NCBI GenBank assembly: GCA_024703855.1
Contig: CP087965.1
Location: forward strand, 318,001-382,000
Length of the DNA stretch: 64,000 nt
Direction: 5' to 3'
Origin: Polaromonas sp. P2-4
GTDB lineage: Bacteria > Pseudomonadota > Gammaproteobacteria > Burkholderiales > Burkholderiaceae_C
Below are positions 28,562-40,392 of this stretch, piece after piece. Every line of letters begins with the position of its first letter. Within the stretch, counting starts at the first letter, position 1. A program made the translations under genes and the position numbers. The notes beneath the pieces were generated by a model. The model was not told the origin of the DNA, searched no databases, and saw only the letters and a list, made by a program, of their open reading frames with translations.

Positions 28562-31500
28562 TTAACCAATGAGATTGAGCGGCACCATCTCGGGCTTGAG
28601 CGGCGCGTCGATGGGGCGCGTGGTGATGTTGCCGATGGCCGCGACGAGTGCTTTGCGGTTGGAAACGCTGATCGAGACTTCGCCCCCCCCCGCACGCGGT
28701 TGGCATTGATGATGGCGACCGGCGTATTCAGAAGCACGGTGGTTTTGCCCTTGGCACGCAGCTCGCAGCGGTTGTCATTGAAGAGCACTTCACCGCTGGC
28801 GCTCACGTCCACCGCAGGTGCGGCCACGGGCAATGAAGGCGTTGCCCAGCACCGAGGCGCTGGCGCCTTGCACGGCGGCTGCCGTCCCGGTGGCGTCAAC
28901 GCCCGCCGCAACGGTGTTGACGTAGGCGTGCGTGCCATACAGCACCAGGGTGCGGCTGTCGTCCACGCGCAGCGTGGCGTAGCGCATCAGGCGCGAGATG
29001 ATGTTGCCGCCGGGTTGGGGTTCGTCGATGTGGAGCGCGAACCAGGCGGTGTCGCTGGGCTGCTGGCTGACCTGCGCGTCCCGCTCCACATGGTTGTGGT
29101 TGATCTCGGCTTGTGCATAGGGCGCCCGCACGCTGATGCCGGCCACCATGCCGCCGAAGTTTTCCAGCGGGCCGACTTCCATGATGTCGTTGCCGCTGAT
29201 GCGCGGGCGCTGCACTGAAAAGGCGGCAATGCCCGCGACGAGCTGCTTGTTTTCGGCGGCGCCCAGACCGATCTGGCGCAATGTGTTGCCCGCCACGGTG
29301 GCCGCTTCGGTGCGCGTGATGCCGATGCCTGCCGTCATGCCCGTAGCTGCACCGCTGGCGCGCAGGCCGATGCCCCGCAGCTGGTTGTTCTCGATGGCGA
29401 GCGAGCCGGCACGAGCGGAATCGGTCATCAGGATGCCGTTGCCGCACTGCTCAATGATATTGAGCTTGATGATCAGCGCCTGCACCGGCGCCTCGATCAG
29501 AATGCCGGCCTCGGGGAAGCCGCTCACCTGGTTGGCCAGCACCTGGCACTGGTCACTGCCGTTCCTGTCCAGGCCCGTGACGAGTTCAATGCCCGCGCCC
29601 TTGAGCTGGCGCTCGCCATCGCGCGTGGCCAGCAGCTTGTTGCCTTCTATCCAGGCCCCATCCACCGCGCAGCGAATGCCGGGACCATGCAGGTTGAGGT
29701 TGTTGTTGCTGAGCCGGACGCTGGCGCCAGGCAGGGCGAAGCCCTCGGTGGACAGGCCCACCTCATGGCTGCCCAGCACCTGATTGCCGGTCATGCGGGT
29801 TTCATAGGCATGGCCCACCTTGCCTGCCAGTCGGACCGCGCTGTCACGGCACCAGAACAGGTTGTTGTCGATGCGCAGCACGGCCGAGACCAGCAGGCCG
29901 GGCGCCTCCTCCTGGGGCGGCTCCAGGGCGCGCACGCCGTCGGGCGCAATGAACAGGTTGTTGTCGATCGTGGCGCCCGCCACCACACCGCCGAGCGTAA
30001 TGGCCGCGCCTTGCGCATCGGCATTGCCAAACACCGCCACGGCCAGCTTGCGCAGCGCCAGGCCCAGCACGGTGCGAACGCTGATGGCCGATTGGCGCCC
30101 CAGCGAAAAAATCGACAACTCGTCGATGGCGATGGCCACGCTGCGTTCGATGATGAACGCGGCTCCGGGCGACGCGATCATCGTTGCCGCGCCCTGGCCG
30201 GTGATGCGCAGCGACCTGGCGGCGGTGATGCGCACCGGCTCTCCCAGCACATACTGGCCGGCGTGCAGGCACACCGTGCCGCCGGTGTCCCGCACCTTGT
30301 CCACGGCAGCCTGGATGGTGAGCTGGCCGCTGGCATGCGATTCGGGCGTGACGCACTGCGTGCAGCCGCAGTCTTTACCGGTACTGACTTTGGGCGGCCA
30401 GGGGTTGCGGCAGTCGCTCACGGTGCCGGCGGCCACCTCCCAGATGCCAAGGCGCGCGTAGTGGTGATGGATGCCGCGCGGCGGCGCGTTGACCAGCAGT
30501 TCCACCGACGCGTCCGCCGTACGCGCGGCGAACTCCCAATGGTCACCGGCCTTGAAGCCCTTGGCGCCGGTGGATGCAAAGCTCACCGTCACGCCGTTTT
30601 CCAGCAGCAGCGTGGTGCCGGCGACCGGAACGTTGATCACGCCCTTGGAGCCGGCTGCGTCGAGATCCTGGAACACGGAGGTCGTTCCGCCGGCGCCGGC
30701 CTGTAGCAGCTTGTGCTTCTGGTCCCAGCGCCGCACGCGCAGGTTGCGGTCGCGCGGGAAGTCGGAGCTGGGGAAGGCGCCGGGGATCATCTCGGCCGGC
30801 AGGGCCGGCGTAAAGCTGATGCGGCGCGCCGCCTCGTTGACGGTGATCTTGCGGATCTCGCCGCAGCGCTGCGAGAACTCGCGCAGGTCGTCGATGATCT
30901 CGACCCAGTCGTCGAGGCTGAAGCGAAGCACATCGTCGCGGCCCAGCGAATCGAGTTCCAACTCGGTGGCCGACACCATGCTGGCGACACGGCTGCCCAC
31001 GCTGGCGTTCTCGCGCGACCATTTGAAGGTGGCCGTGCCACCGGGCTGGCCGGGGTCGTGAATTTCCACCCGGTAGAGCTGGTTTTCCAGCCCGCGGTAA
31101 CCACCGGTGGGCGGCAACTCGCAGGGGTCGTCGGTCGGGGCAATGTCCAAGGTGCCGGTGCTCAGCACGCCGGTGGAGGGGGCGATCACATCGCTCCAGC
31201 CGGGCACCTGGCCATCGGGCGTGCCGCAGCTCGTGCCGGTGCCGGCGTCGGACGCCAGTACACGCACTTGCCACACCGTCTGCAGGCGCGAGCTGGTTTC
31301 CACCGCCACGGCGCTTTCCACCAGGTCGGGCTGCTCCAGGTGGGTGACCTCGCGGTTCCACACATCGAGGTACACCAGGTGCCGGCCGGCCGCAGGCAGC
31401 GCGGGCGGGCCGGGCAGGTAGGGCTGACTGGTATAGGGGATCTTGTCGAGAAACATGTCTCCGGCCATGAGGCTGTCGAAGGCGCGCTTGGCGGGGTCGG

Positions 31501-31781
31501 TCGATGCGGCGCCATGGCTCTCGGCCAGCAGGCCATCGACGTAGAGCCGGCCTTTGTCAATCTGCAAGGCTCCCGCCACGGCGGTGATCTTGAAGGCGTT
31601 GGGAGTGGTGCTAGACACCGTGGCGCGGCCCAGCGTGTCGCTGGCCAGCGCGCAAGCGCCGGTCAATGAGGGCAACCAGCTCGTTGGCATCGGCATCGAG
31701 CAGCACACCGCCCTGTTTGAGCTCAACGCCCGCATAGTCAAGCAGGGGGTTCAAGCGCACTCTGGAAAAGTCGGCGGCCAT
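28562..31781 (-). CDS. DUF6519-domain tail protein with parallel beta-helix (fibre-like)
   Basis: About 1070 residues, with breaks near 31655, 28835 and 28690 (a run of G). Bridging gives the start MAADFSRVRLNPLLDYAGVE, VLLDADANEL, the typical DUF6519 N-terminus of eCIS and tail clusters, and an end at TAA 28562. The middle third carries repeated strand-turn units (RIDNNLF, RMTGNQVLGS, RLSNNNLNLHG, WIEGNKLLATRDG, AIENNQLRGIG, TVAGNTLRQIG) of a right-handed beta-helix; GNxL/V asparagine ladders stack in such helices. It probably forms a cell-binding fibre or spike-side appendage. CGCTQC near residue 480 may bind metal. Confidence 0.82.
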
Positions 31782-31807
31782 GGTCGTTCTCCCGGATAGT
31801 CGTTGGG

Positions 31808-33903
31808 TCAGGTCGGGTAAAAGATGCCTGCGTGCAGCCCGAAGCGCAGGTATTCATCAAGGCGAAGGCGCAAATTCGTTTCGCGCTGCGGCTGGAATAA
31901 ATCGTGCAAAACGCCCATCTCACCGCCGTCATCAGCGCCCTCGCGAATGGCCTTGTCAGTGGCGCGGCGCAGCTGGCCGTAGCCCGGGTCGCCGTAGCGC
32001 AGCGACGTGAAGTGCGGCAGCACCGTGGGGTGTGCCTTGTCGGGCACGCAACGGTGGCGGCGTGGCGTGATGGCGCCCGTGGGCAGGTAGCAAAAGCGCG
32101 CACAGCCTTCCTGCCGGCGCTCGGCGATCACCGGGGCTGCCCAGGTTTCAGCCGGCAGCGGGCCGAGCCCGGCGAAAAGAGGCTGTTCGACGCCAGGCGC
32201 ATGAGCTGGGTGTGCAGCTTGCCGATGACCGTGCCCTTGGTCACGGTGAGCTCCGCACCGGGGCCGCCAGCGCCGTCGGCGTCGAAGGCCACGTGGGTGG
32301 CATCGCCCGCATCGACGACGCAGTCATGCAAGAACACCTCCGCGCCCGCCACGATCTGCAGCGGGCCGGTGATGCAGCGCTCCAGCGTGACCCTGGCAAA
32401 GGGGTGCGCGATGATCAGGCTCGCAGCGTCCGGCGAGGTGGCGCTGCCGTCGGTATTGAGCTTCAGGCCGGGCACCAGCGTGCAGTCGCGCAGCACCAGT
32501 TCGCGCGGCTCGTCGTCGGCCGCGGCCGCCAGCTGCAAGGCCCCGCCACTGATGACCAGGCCGTCGATCACCAGCCGGCCGCGGGCGCCTATGGCTAGCG
32601 TGATGGGGCCGCCCGCGGCGATCAAGGGCCGGGCACCGTTGCGCGCGGTCACCACGACCTCCAGGCCGGGCGCACCGGCGGCGATCACGCCATCGACCTT
32701 GAATACCGGCGTCCCGGCGTAAGTGCGGCTGTCGCCGATGATGAGCCGGCCGCCCGAGGCGGCGGCGTCCAGGTGCGGCTGCAGTGCTTCGCTCCCGCTC
32801 GCGCTGCGCTGCGTGACGAGCAAATCCCCGGTGAGGCTGCGCTCGTATTCGCCGCCGCCGATGGCGCGCGAGAAGCCGCTGTGGAACGTGCCGAGGATGG
32901 TCCCGCTGATGTTCGCGCCCAGCAGCACACGGCCCAGCCTCGGGTCGATGGCGATCCTGTTCGCGTCCAACGTTGTCTCGTGCGCCCAGCCAGCAGCCAC
33001 GTCGCGCAGGTCGCAGACGCAGATGTCCGCCACATTGATGGGAACCGGCGGCTTGGCCGGGTTGGCGTTCGGGCGGGCCAATACGATGCTCTCGCGCTCG
33101 CCATAATCGTCGGCCACCGTGTTGTCGGTGGCGGCGGCCTTCACCGCCCGCGCCATCAGGCGCAGGTTGATCGGGTCGGGCACATTGGCCGGTTCCGCGA
33201 TGTGCGTGATCTGCTTCTCGGTGCTCGGCAGCCGGAACAGCTGCTGGTCGGCCCCCAACGGGTTGAAGCGGAACTTGCGCCCTGTTGCATCGCCGGGGTC
33301 TGGCGTGAGCGGCACATTGCTCAATCGAAACGGCTGCAGACGCCACAGGAAGATGCCAATGTTCGGAATGTTGTAGCGCCCTGAGCCCGCCTCAGGGCGG
33401 CGCATCTCGGCCGTGTGCGCCACCGCGTTGAAGGCGCCGCCCAACTGCAGCATCTTGGGCGAGGAGCGCAGGTCGGCGGTGGCTGGCGCGAACAGCCGCA
33501 CGTGGTTCATGTACTGCGTGGTCGCCAGCTGCTCGAAGAATTCGACGGCACGCGCCGGCCAGTCGGTCACGTCACGAGCCAGCTGCTCCAGCATCGCGGC
33601 CGTGCCCTTGCGGCGACGGTAGCCGATGGTGTTTGCCACCTCGGCGCGCGGGGACGCGATGGCCGGCGCCACGCCATGCAGCGGGCGGTAGCCGATCAGG
33701 TCGCCGATGTAGGGCGCCACCCATTCCTCGCAGGTCTCGATGAACTGGTCATCGTAGAGCTGCTCGACGTTCTCTTCCAGCGCCTCGAACTCCTGCGCGA
33801 TCAACGCCACCAGCGCGCGCAGCGGGTGGCCTTGCTGCTCGTCGCGGATGCGGTAAACCGCAGGCAGCAGCGCATACAAGCGATCAGCGTTCAGGGTGCT
33901 CAT
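31808..33903 (-). CDS. Tail protein I-like baseplate protein with beta-helix
   Basis: About 698 residues with one break near 32165. The N-terminal 180 residues (LYALLPAVYRIRDEQQG, LYDDQFIETCEEWVAPYIGDLIGYRP and IGYRRRKGTAAMLEQLARDVT, quoted by their starts) are the phage tail protein I / P2 gpI type used in wedge-to-fibre attachment. The rest has beta-helix-like turns (RLVIDGLVISGGAL, LVLRDCTLVPG, VTLERCITGP, VFLHDCVVDAG). The C-terminus, in the shifted frame, reads PHFTSLRYGDPGYGQL and LRLDEYLRFGLHAGIFYPT. It overlaps the baseplate gene upstream by 4 bases and the fibre gene follows by 26 bases. Confidence 0.83.
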
Positions 33904-36541
33904 GGCATCTCCTCCAGCCGATCGAGCGGCGCGGCATCCAGCATCAAGAGCTCCGCCGGCAGTGCGACGCCGCCGCTCACCCGCATGCGCGACGCGAGCA
34001 GTCGCGTCTGGCGCGACTTGAGCGTCTGCGCCACCGGCGCGGTGCCGCCGTAGAGGAAGTCGAGATCGACCGCGACGACACCCGGCACCGAATGCACAAC
34101 CGCGATGACGCCGGACTGCAGCACCGGCTGGCCGAGCGAGCGCGCATCGAATGCAAAGTGGGAGCGCAGCACCGCCTCCACCGCCGCCAGCAAGGGCTTC
34201 AACTCATACGATGGGTCGCGCTTGACTTTCAGGCCTAGGTGGAAGGGGCTCGGCTGGTAGGACAGCAAGGTCACGTTGACATGCGGATCACCACTCGCCT
34301 TCAGCGCCAGCCGCAGGTTGTTCCACACCGGGTTGTTGCTCGACAGCTCCGTTCCATCCTGCCCCGCGACTGTGATGGCGATGGTCGGCCCGCCCGGCAG
34401 CTGCAGAACCTGCGCCTGCGCCTTGGCGATGCCGGCGAAAGCCATTGCGAAGTCTTCGTAGTCGAGCACCGACACCACACGGCCGAGCGTGCGCGTGCCC
34501 AGCGGCATGGTGCGGCGCGCCTGGCCAGCCGGTTCGGGGTCGCTGCCGCCCTGCGCGGCCACCGGATTGCTGACGCTCTTCAGACCCAGCGGCCGGGTCA
34601 TCAACTGTGTGAGCTTGTCGCTGCCAACGTTGCCTTCCTGCCCCAGGCCCTGCCGATATTTCGCGCGAACGTTGTTGACGCCGCTGGGCAGTCGCGCACC
34701 GCGCACGCCATCGCCGAACACCACCCAGGCCCTGCCCTGCTCATCGACGTTCAGCGCGTAGGCGCGGTCTGTGGCCGCGGCACCGAACAGCGTCGGCTTC
34801 TCGGCCCACTCGACATCGCCGATGCGCACGCTCAGCTCGCTGTCGGCGCCGGTCTCGTTGGTGGCACTGCGGTGGGTCAATGGCTGCCGCTTCAATTCGA
34901 AGCGCTGGAAACTTCGGCTTGCGTCACCGGCGCCGAGAATCTGCGAGGCCGTCTCGCCATGCGTGGCGAGTGCAACGTTGGCATGCACGATCACCGTCCC
35001 GCGCTTGAGCGGCGCAGGCAGCGGCGGCGCGATGGTCAGCACCGCGCCGTTTGCATTCGCCTGTACGCTGACCAGCGTGGCCTCGTGGACCACCGTCTGT
35101 TTGTCGCTCGCGCGCTGGCCGGTGACGATCAGCCGCCGCTCGGCGTGGAGGCCGTCCGCCGAGATCGCGAGCGGCAACTGGTCACCACTCACGTCGGCGG
35201 TCACGGGGTAGGCCGCGAGTTCGATCGCCTCCGACTGCGCGTAGATGCTGGTTTCGCGCACGAAGCCGAAGAACTTCGTGTCGAGGTTCTGGCCCGACAG
35301 GCCCAGCCGCGTGACCTTGCCCGAGATGGCGAACTCGGCGCGCGACACCTCGCTGGTGCTGGTCACCTTGTACAGCTCGACATAGCTGCCCGGCGGAAAG
35401 CCTTCGTCGGGTCGGTTGAACTCGCCCTTGGTCAACACGACGAAGCCGCCGGGCGTCACCTCGCCGAGCACGGCATCGAGATCGACGTGGCCGCCTATGG
35501 TACTGGCCGGAAGCGAGCTGATGTTGAACGCAGGCCACTCGGTAACTGGAAGCACTGGAGTCACGATCACAAGAAAGGTAAAAAGGTCGCCAGCATCTAA
35601 ATAGTCGCTGCGAAACTGCGAGTTCATGCTCATCCACATCGGCGCGTTGTGGCCGAATACCGCCGCCCTCCTCCGCAGGACATGCACCTGCGGCGCGCTC
35701 GGCGGGTTGGAGAACGGCGACACCGAACCCAAGTCACGCTTCCAGCGCACATGCGTGCGGTCGTTGGCGGTGTCAAGTTCCACCGAGTCGATCAGCCGAA
35801 AATCCCAGTTGTTGTTGGTGGTCTCGTGGTTGATGAACTCATTGCCAACCAGCACCAGCGCGTCGCCGGCCTTGATGTTGTTGCGCACGCCTTCAAGCCA
35901 GGTCTCCTTGGCGCCATAGCCGGGGAGCGCGTCTCGGAAAGCCAGGGCCGTATGGCGTTCCATTCGGGCCGCGCGGCGATCTCCTCCACCGTCTCGAAGG
36001 TCTGCGGCTTCTCGTCAGGGCCGGGCACGCTTTGCACCTTCAACCCGGCCGGCAAGGTCAGCGCGCTAGGGATACCGGTGACGAACGCACCGGGCTCGGG
36101 CGGCAAGTTGGCCGGCGCGCTCCTCGGCGTTTCGAGTGCGAACGCGAGCCAGGTCTCGGCGGCGACACCGGGGCGCAGCCGGTAGCCGATCAGTTTGGCC
36201 ATCTCCTGCAGCGACACGCGCTCGGTGGCGGTGCGCAGGTAGGACTCGTTGGCCACACGCTCCTGGTAGAAGGTCAGCACGTCCGCGGCGCAGGCCACGG
36301 CGTCGATCAGGCCCAGCGTGTAGTCATCGGCATCGCGCGTGCGCAGATCCGCCAGCTCGGGGAATGCCGACGACGACAGGCCCGCCTGCAGGCTTTCCTT
36401 GAACTGACCGTAGTCGCCGATGCGGTAGCTGATCGCGCTCAGGCCAGCGCGGTTGAACAGGCCCGTCGGCGTGCTGGCGGCAATGCCGTCACAGCAACCG
36501 CAGGTTTCGGTGCCCGGCGGCACAAGGGTTTTGTCGCTCAT
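33900..36541 (-). CDS. Baseplate J-like wedge protein (Pvc12/gp47-like)
   Basis: About 880 residues with one break near 35945. ATG 36541 overlaps the upstream stop (ATGA). The N-terminus MSDKTLVPPGTETCGCCDG carries a CGCC motif, then YTLGLIDAVACAADVLTFYQERVANESYL and IGYRLRPGVAAETWLAF, typical of large putative baseplate assembly proteins in eCIS. The C-terminal half has ALNVDEQGRAWVVFGDGVRGARLPSG and LGRVVSVLDYEDFAMAFAGIAKAQA, the baseplate J signature (each quoted region is longer than the key residues FGDG and DYEDFA). It should form the wedge ring with the next protein. Confidence 0.86.
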
Positions 36542-39160
36542 TTGCCGCCTCCTGCCTTCAGGGTCAAGCGCCCGCGTTCGCGGAAATTGGGGTTGTTGGC
36601 CAGTTGCGCGATCTCCAGCCGACCCATGGGTAACACGCCGGTCTCCATCGGCAGCGTGTCGGGCTGACCGAGGCGCTCGAACTTCTGCACCTCCACCGCC
36701 TCCACGCCCTCCACCGCCTGCGCGGCGGCGACGATGCGGCTCAGGTACACCGCCTGGCCGAACGTGAAGTTGTCGAGATGAAAGACCGCGAGCCGCCCGT
36801 CGGGCAACACGCCGGCGCCTAGCTCCAGCTGCACCGCGCGCAGCACCTCACTGCGGAAGTAGCCGGGCAGCACGCACAGGTGCAGCGTGATGTCCAGCGC
36901 CACAGAGCGCGCTGCATCGACTTCAAGGTCGTAGCCTGCCATCCGGAAACGTTCGAAATGACGACGCAGCCGCCTCGAAGCGCGCCTCGACGGCCGTGCC
37001 ACTGAGGCGGTCGGCACTGACGAAAACCGTGTGCCAGCTACCCGTCCAGCGGAACGTTGCCGCGGCGCGCTGGACTTCGGCGCGGCGTTCGGCGGCGGCG
37101 GCGTAGTCAGCTGCCGTGACAGCGCGTTCCTGGGTTCTAAATGCCTCGGGTGCATCGCGGCGCGCGGCTTCGATGTCCTCGGGATCAATGCCGCCCGCGG
37201 CCGGCATCGGGTTGGTGACTTCGTCGAACACGCCCGTGTCGCTACTGACGATATGAAAGATAGCTTGCGCGCCTACATTGCCGGCGGCACCATTGCCGAC
37301 GCGGTAGGTGGCAGTGAACTCCGTGTCCTCTTCGGGGCGCTGGCCGTGCATGTCGTCGCCAAAGCGAAGCAAGGTTGTGCCATCGTTTTCTGTTTCGGCG
37401 ACGAATTCAGTCGCGTCGTGTTGCTCGCCAGCAGGTCGCGCTGCAGGGTCCAGGCTGTCTTCACAGGAACAGGTACACCCTCAACCCTGAGCTCTCCCTT
37501 GACGGGGTCGATCAACGCCAGTGCATCGTGCGGGTCGCGGGCGATCAGTGCACTCGCTGACCACCAGCCTTCGTCCTGGATGGACAGAGCGTTCAGGCTC
37601 TGGTCCAGGACCAGCGGAACCGTCAGGTCTTTTGCAAGATTGAAGCCCTGCGTTACCGGCGCGTTCGCAAGCGGAGGCCGAGCGCGCCGGGATCGATTCA
37701 TCCTCGGCGCGCTGGCACGACTGCGCACCGCTAGTAACCGCGACACGTTTCAGACGCGACTTGCGAACTGTACCGAGTGATTCGCCGCGCACGGTCTGGC
37801 CGTGATCGACCAGCACGATGTTGCCGAGCGCCACGCTGATCTCCAGTCCCGGCCGTTCCTTGACCGACACACACAGCGGAAACGGCAACGCGTCGGCGGC
37901 GTCCCAGAAAATCTCGGTGATCGGCAGTGGTGCATTCACGGGCGATTCGTCGGACAAGCGGCCGGACGGGTCGACGCCCGTCTTCACATCGATAAGCCGC
38001 ACCGCCCAGCGCTTGACCCGATCCACGTCTGCCTCGTTGAAGGTCGTCGGGCTGACGATTTCCTGGAACACCAGCACGTCGTTCCTCTGCAGATCCGGAT
38101 GCGCCCCGCGCAAGGTGGCACGCGTGGCGCCGCGTGGCAGGCAGCAACCCAGGTCGCCCCAGGTGTACAACGAGAAGCCATTGAGGTTGGCGAACAACTT
38201 GGTCTCGTGCGTCGTTTCAAACACGGTGGCGCCTGCTGCCAACGCGTCGCGCAAGTCCTTGCTGTTCGGCGTCAATACCCGTGGTAGATCACCGCTGCGG
38301 GTCAGCATGGGCGTGCCCTTGGGAAGGATATGGTCCGCAGCCACTTTCACCTGCACCCAGGCGCGCGCATTGCAGCCGTCGTGCAGCGCATAGTCCACCA
38401 GCCGCGCATGGCGGCGCACCGACACGCGCCTGCGCGCAGTCGCGAGATACGCTTCGCTGGCAATCGCGTCTTGCCGGTACGACAGGTTGTCGGCCGCATA
38501 GGCCATCAATTCGACCAGCGCCACGCCGACGTCGGCGGCCGAGCGCTCGCTCCAGCCGGGCGCCAGAAGGTTGAGCCGATCGAGCATCAGGCGGCGAAAA
38601 CCGGTGTAGTCCTTCGCCAGGTAGTCGATGTCGGGCTTCGCCGCGACCTTGGGCGGGCATGGCGTGGTGGCCGCGCAGTCGAAGTCCGACGGGCATTCGA
38701 CCTTGAACGAGAACCCGATGTCCGACAGCTTGGGATCGAAGCCGTCCGGCGGTTGGTCGCTGCCCGAACTGGCGCGCAGGTGCAAGGTGTATTGCGAGAA
38801 GTCGCCGAACACCGTAGTGCGGATCACCAGTGTGCGTGGCAGATTCGCGGGATCGTCGACCATGCCGTCGATCAGAGTGGGGTCGGCGCCGACCGGTAAT
38901 TTGTCGGCTGCGGCGACCCACTCGATCGGCACGGACGGCAGCCGCTCGCCGCCGTCGATCAACACATTCTGCGTTTCGAGCGCGCAGCTGCCATCGGGCA
39001 TGGTTGGCACCGGCCGCAGCAGCCGCACGAACAGCGTGCGCTGCCGCAGCGCCAGGTCAGGCTCAAGGTGGTCGCGCACCTCAAGGTACTCAATGCCGTT
39101 GACGGTACCGGCAAGCTTGATGACTTCGAGCCGCCTCGGATCGCAGCAGAAGTACTTCAT
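36538..39160 (-). CDS. Baseplate J-like wedge protein (Pvc11/gp6-like)
   Basis: About 870 residues, broken at three or more places between 36950 and 37700. The N-terminal part starts MKYFCCDPRRLEVIKLAGTV and contains DIDYLAKDYTGFRRLMLDRL, then the same architecture as its neighbour (ALVELMAYAADNLSYRQDAI and ATARRRVSVRRHARLVDY). The later pieces hold LRFGDDMHGQRPEEDTEFTA and AVTAADYAAAAERR, the baseplate J core, and the tail VEVQKFERLGQPDTLPMET. It is the larger partner of the protein at 33900. Frames on both sides of each break are well conserved, so the gene is probably intact in the organism. Confidence 0.84.
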
Positions 39161-39533
39161 AGGCCGCCCCCGCAGCGCCCGGCAGCGCGAAACTCGCCTG
39201 CTGCGTGCTGCCGTCGGCGAGCACGGCGTATTGCACGATGACCTGCAACGCAGCGTCGATGTTTTCGACCGTCACGGCGTTCACCGCGATCAGGTGCGAG
39301 AGGTGCTGCTGCAAAGCGCTCTGCACCAGGAACTGCAGGGTCGCTGCGAGCGTGCTGCTGTTGGGCTCGAACACCAGGGCCAGCAAACCCGCGCCGAAGT
39401 CCGGGCGCATCACACGCTCGCCGGGTGACGTGAACAGCACCTGCTCGATCAGATCGCGAACGTGGTCGGCTTCTCCCGTAGTGGCGCTGCGGCTGCGGCC
39501 GTCGAAGTGGTAGGGATGATCCAGTGTTTGCAT
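39157..39533 (-). CDS. GPW/gp25-family baseplate wedge protein (Pvc9-like)
   Basis: About 125 residues. It starts MQTLDHPYHFDGRSRSAT at 39533. Landmarks are the VRDLIEQVLFTSPGERVMRP segment and DFGAGLLALVFEPNS, the gp25 signature with the E-R-x-x-R-P-D-F-G core. Near 39175 one base must be lost or gained to end at the TGA that overlaps the next ATG (CTATGA); without that the frame runs into the next gene. gp25-like proteins clamp the sheath initiation site of the baseplate. Confidence 0.88.
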
Positions 39534-39547
39534 CTCATTGACTCCAG

Positions 39548-39866
39548 TCAGGTGGCGAGCACGCGCGTCTGCGCCATCAGCGGCAGCATCGGCGTACCCG
39601 TTGGAACACATGTTGACTGGCTCATCAGCGTCGCTACCGGCGCGCCGCCGGCCAGCACCCGCACAGCACCCATCACGAATTGCCCGGTGAGGCACGGCGG
39701 CGTCGGCGAGCCGGTGAGCGCGCAGCCGGAGATCGCGTAGGGGCTGGTCAGCGTGACCACCGGTTGCGCCGAGACACGTCACGCGCGGAAATGGCGCCAG
39801 CGGCGCGGCCTGGCCCGCGTGGCTGCATAGCACGGTGGCGCCGAGGTGGAGGATGGGGGCGGGCAT
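39548..39866 (-). CDS. PAAR-like spike tip protein (Pvc10-like)
   Basis: About 105 residues with one break near 39777. It starts MPAPILHLGATVLCSHAGQA and continues, in the shifted frame, TLTSPYAISGCALTG, PPCLTGQFVMGAVRVLAGG and TPMLPLMAQTRVLAT. The regularly spaced histidine and cysteines (LCSHAG, SGCALTG, PPCLTG) are those that coordinate the metal in the sharp cone of PAAR proteins. It would cap the gp5-like spike encoded immediately upstream, 13 bases away. Confidence 0.86.
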
Positions 39867-39879
39867 CGCAGCGTCCTCG

Positions 39880-40392
39880 TTAGATGATAGTCAGCGCGCC
39901 GAGATTGACGTCAGTGGTCGGGCCGGTCATGTTGATGACCGCGCCCTTGCCGTTGGAAATAATGATGCCGACGTCGCTCACCGACACCATCGCGCCGGTG
40001 GTGGTTTGGATCAGGATGCCGCCGGTCGGCCCCGGCGTGTCGCTGATGACGATGCCGTTCTTCAGCGTGGTCTGCAGCGTGATGCCGGCCAAGCCCGGCG
40101 GCACCATGTTCGACAGCTTTGGCGTCTCGGCCGCGCTGCCCCAGTAGCCGCCGACCCAAATCGGGTAGTCCGGGTCGCCGCGCTCGAACTCGATCCACAC
40201 GCCCGCACCGATGGGCGGCACGGTGAACATGCCCATGTTGATGCCGGCCACCGGCACGCACGGCATGGCCCAGCTCGACGGGATGAAGCCGGCCACGTCG
40301 GGGACCATCGCCTGGATGCGACCGATCAGCAGCGGATCGATGTTGTTGATCACGGTGCCGCGGTACTTGCCGTAGAAGGGGTTGTCGCTCAT
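39880..40392 (-). CDS. gp5-like baseplate spike protein (Phage_base_V OB-fold)
   Basis: 170 residues, unbroken. The OB-fold reads YRGTVINNIDPLLIGRIQAM, then PPIGAGVWIEFERGDPDYPIWVGGYWG, the central signature around VWIEFE-GDP-YPIW. The C-terminal part is a repetitive beta strand region (GITLQTTLKNGIVISDT, GGILIQTTTGAMVSVSD) that should form the trimeric needle. In PVC and Afp particles hub and spike are one protein (Pvc8); here they are separate genes overlapping by 4 bases. Confidence 0.9.
   Translation of the reverse strand: MSDNPFYGKYRGTVINNIDPLLIGRIQAMVPDVAGFIPSSWAMPCVPVAGINMGMFTVPPIGAGVWIEFERGDPDYPIWVGGYWGSAAETPKLSNMVPPGLAGITLQTTLKNGIVISDTPGPTGGILIQTTTGAMVSVSDVGIIISNGKGAVINMTGPTTDVNLGALTII

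Noticed and set aside
29687-30706. A 339-codon plus-strand frame opposite the fibre gene
   Set aside because: Antisense shadow of the DUF6519 protein, with biased composition and no family resemblance.
39090-39866. A 258-codon PAAR-gp25 fusion protein
   Set aside because: The middle of this frame is out of register for PAAR; the true PAAR C-terminus is in another frame with a stop at 39548, and gp25 starts at 39533.
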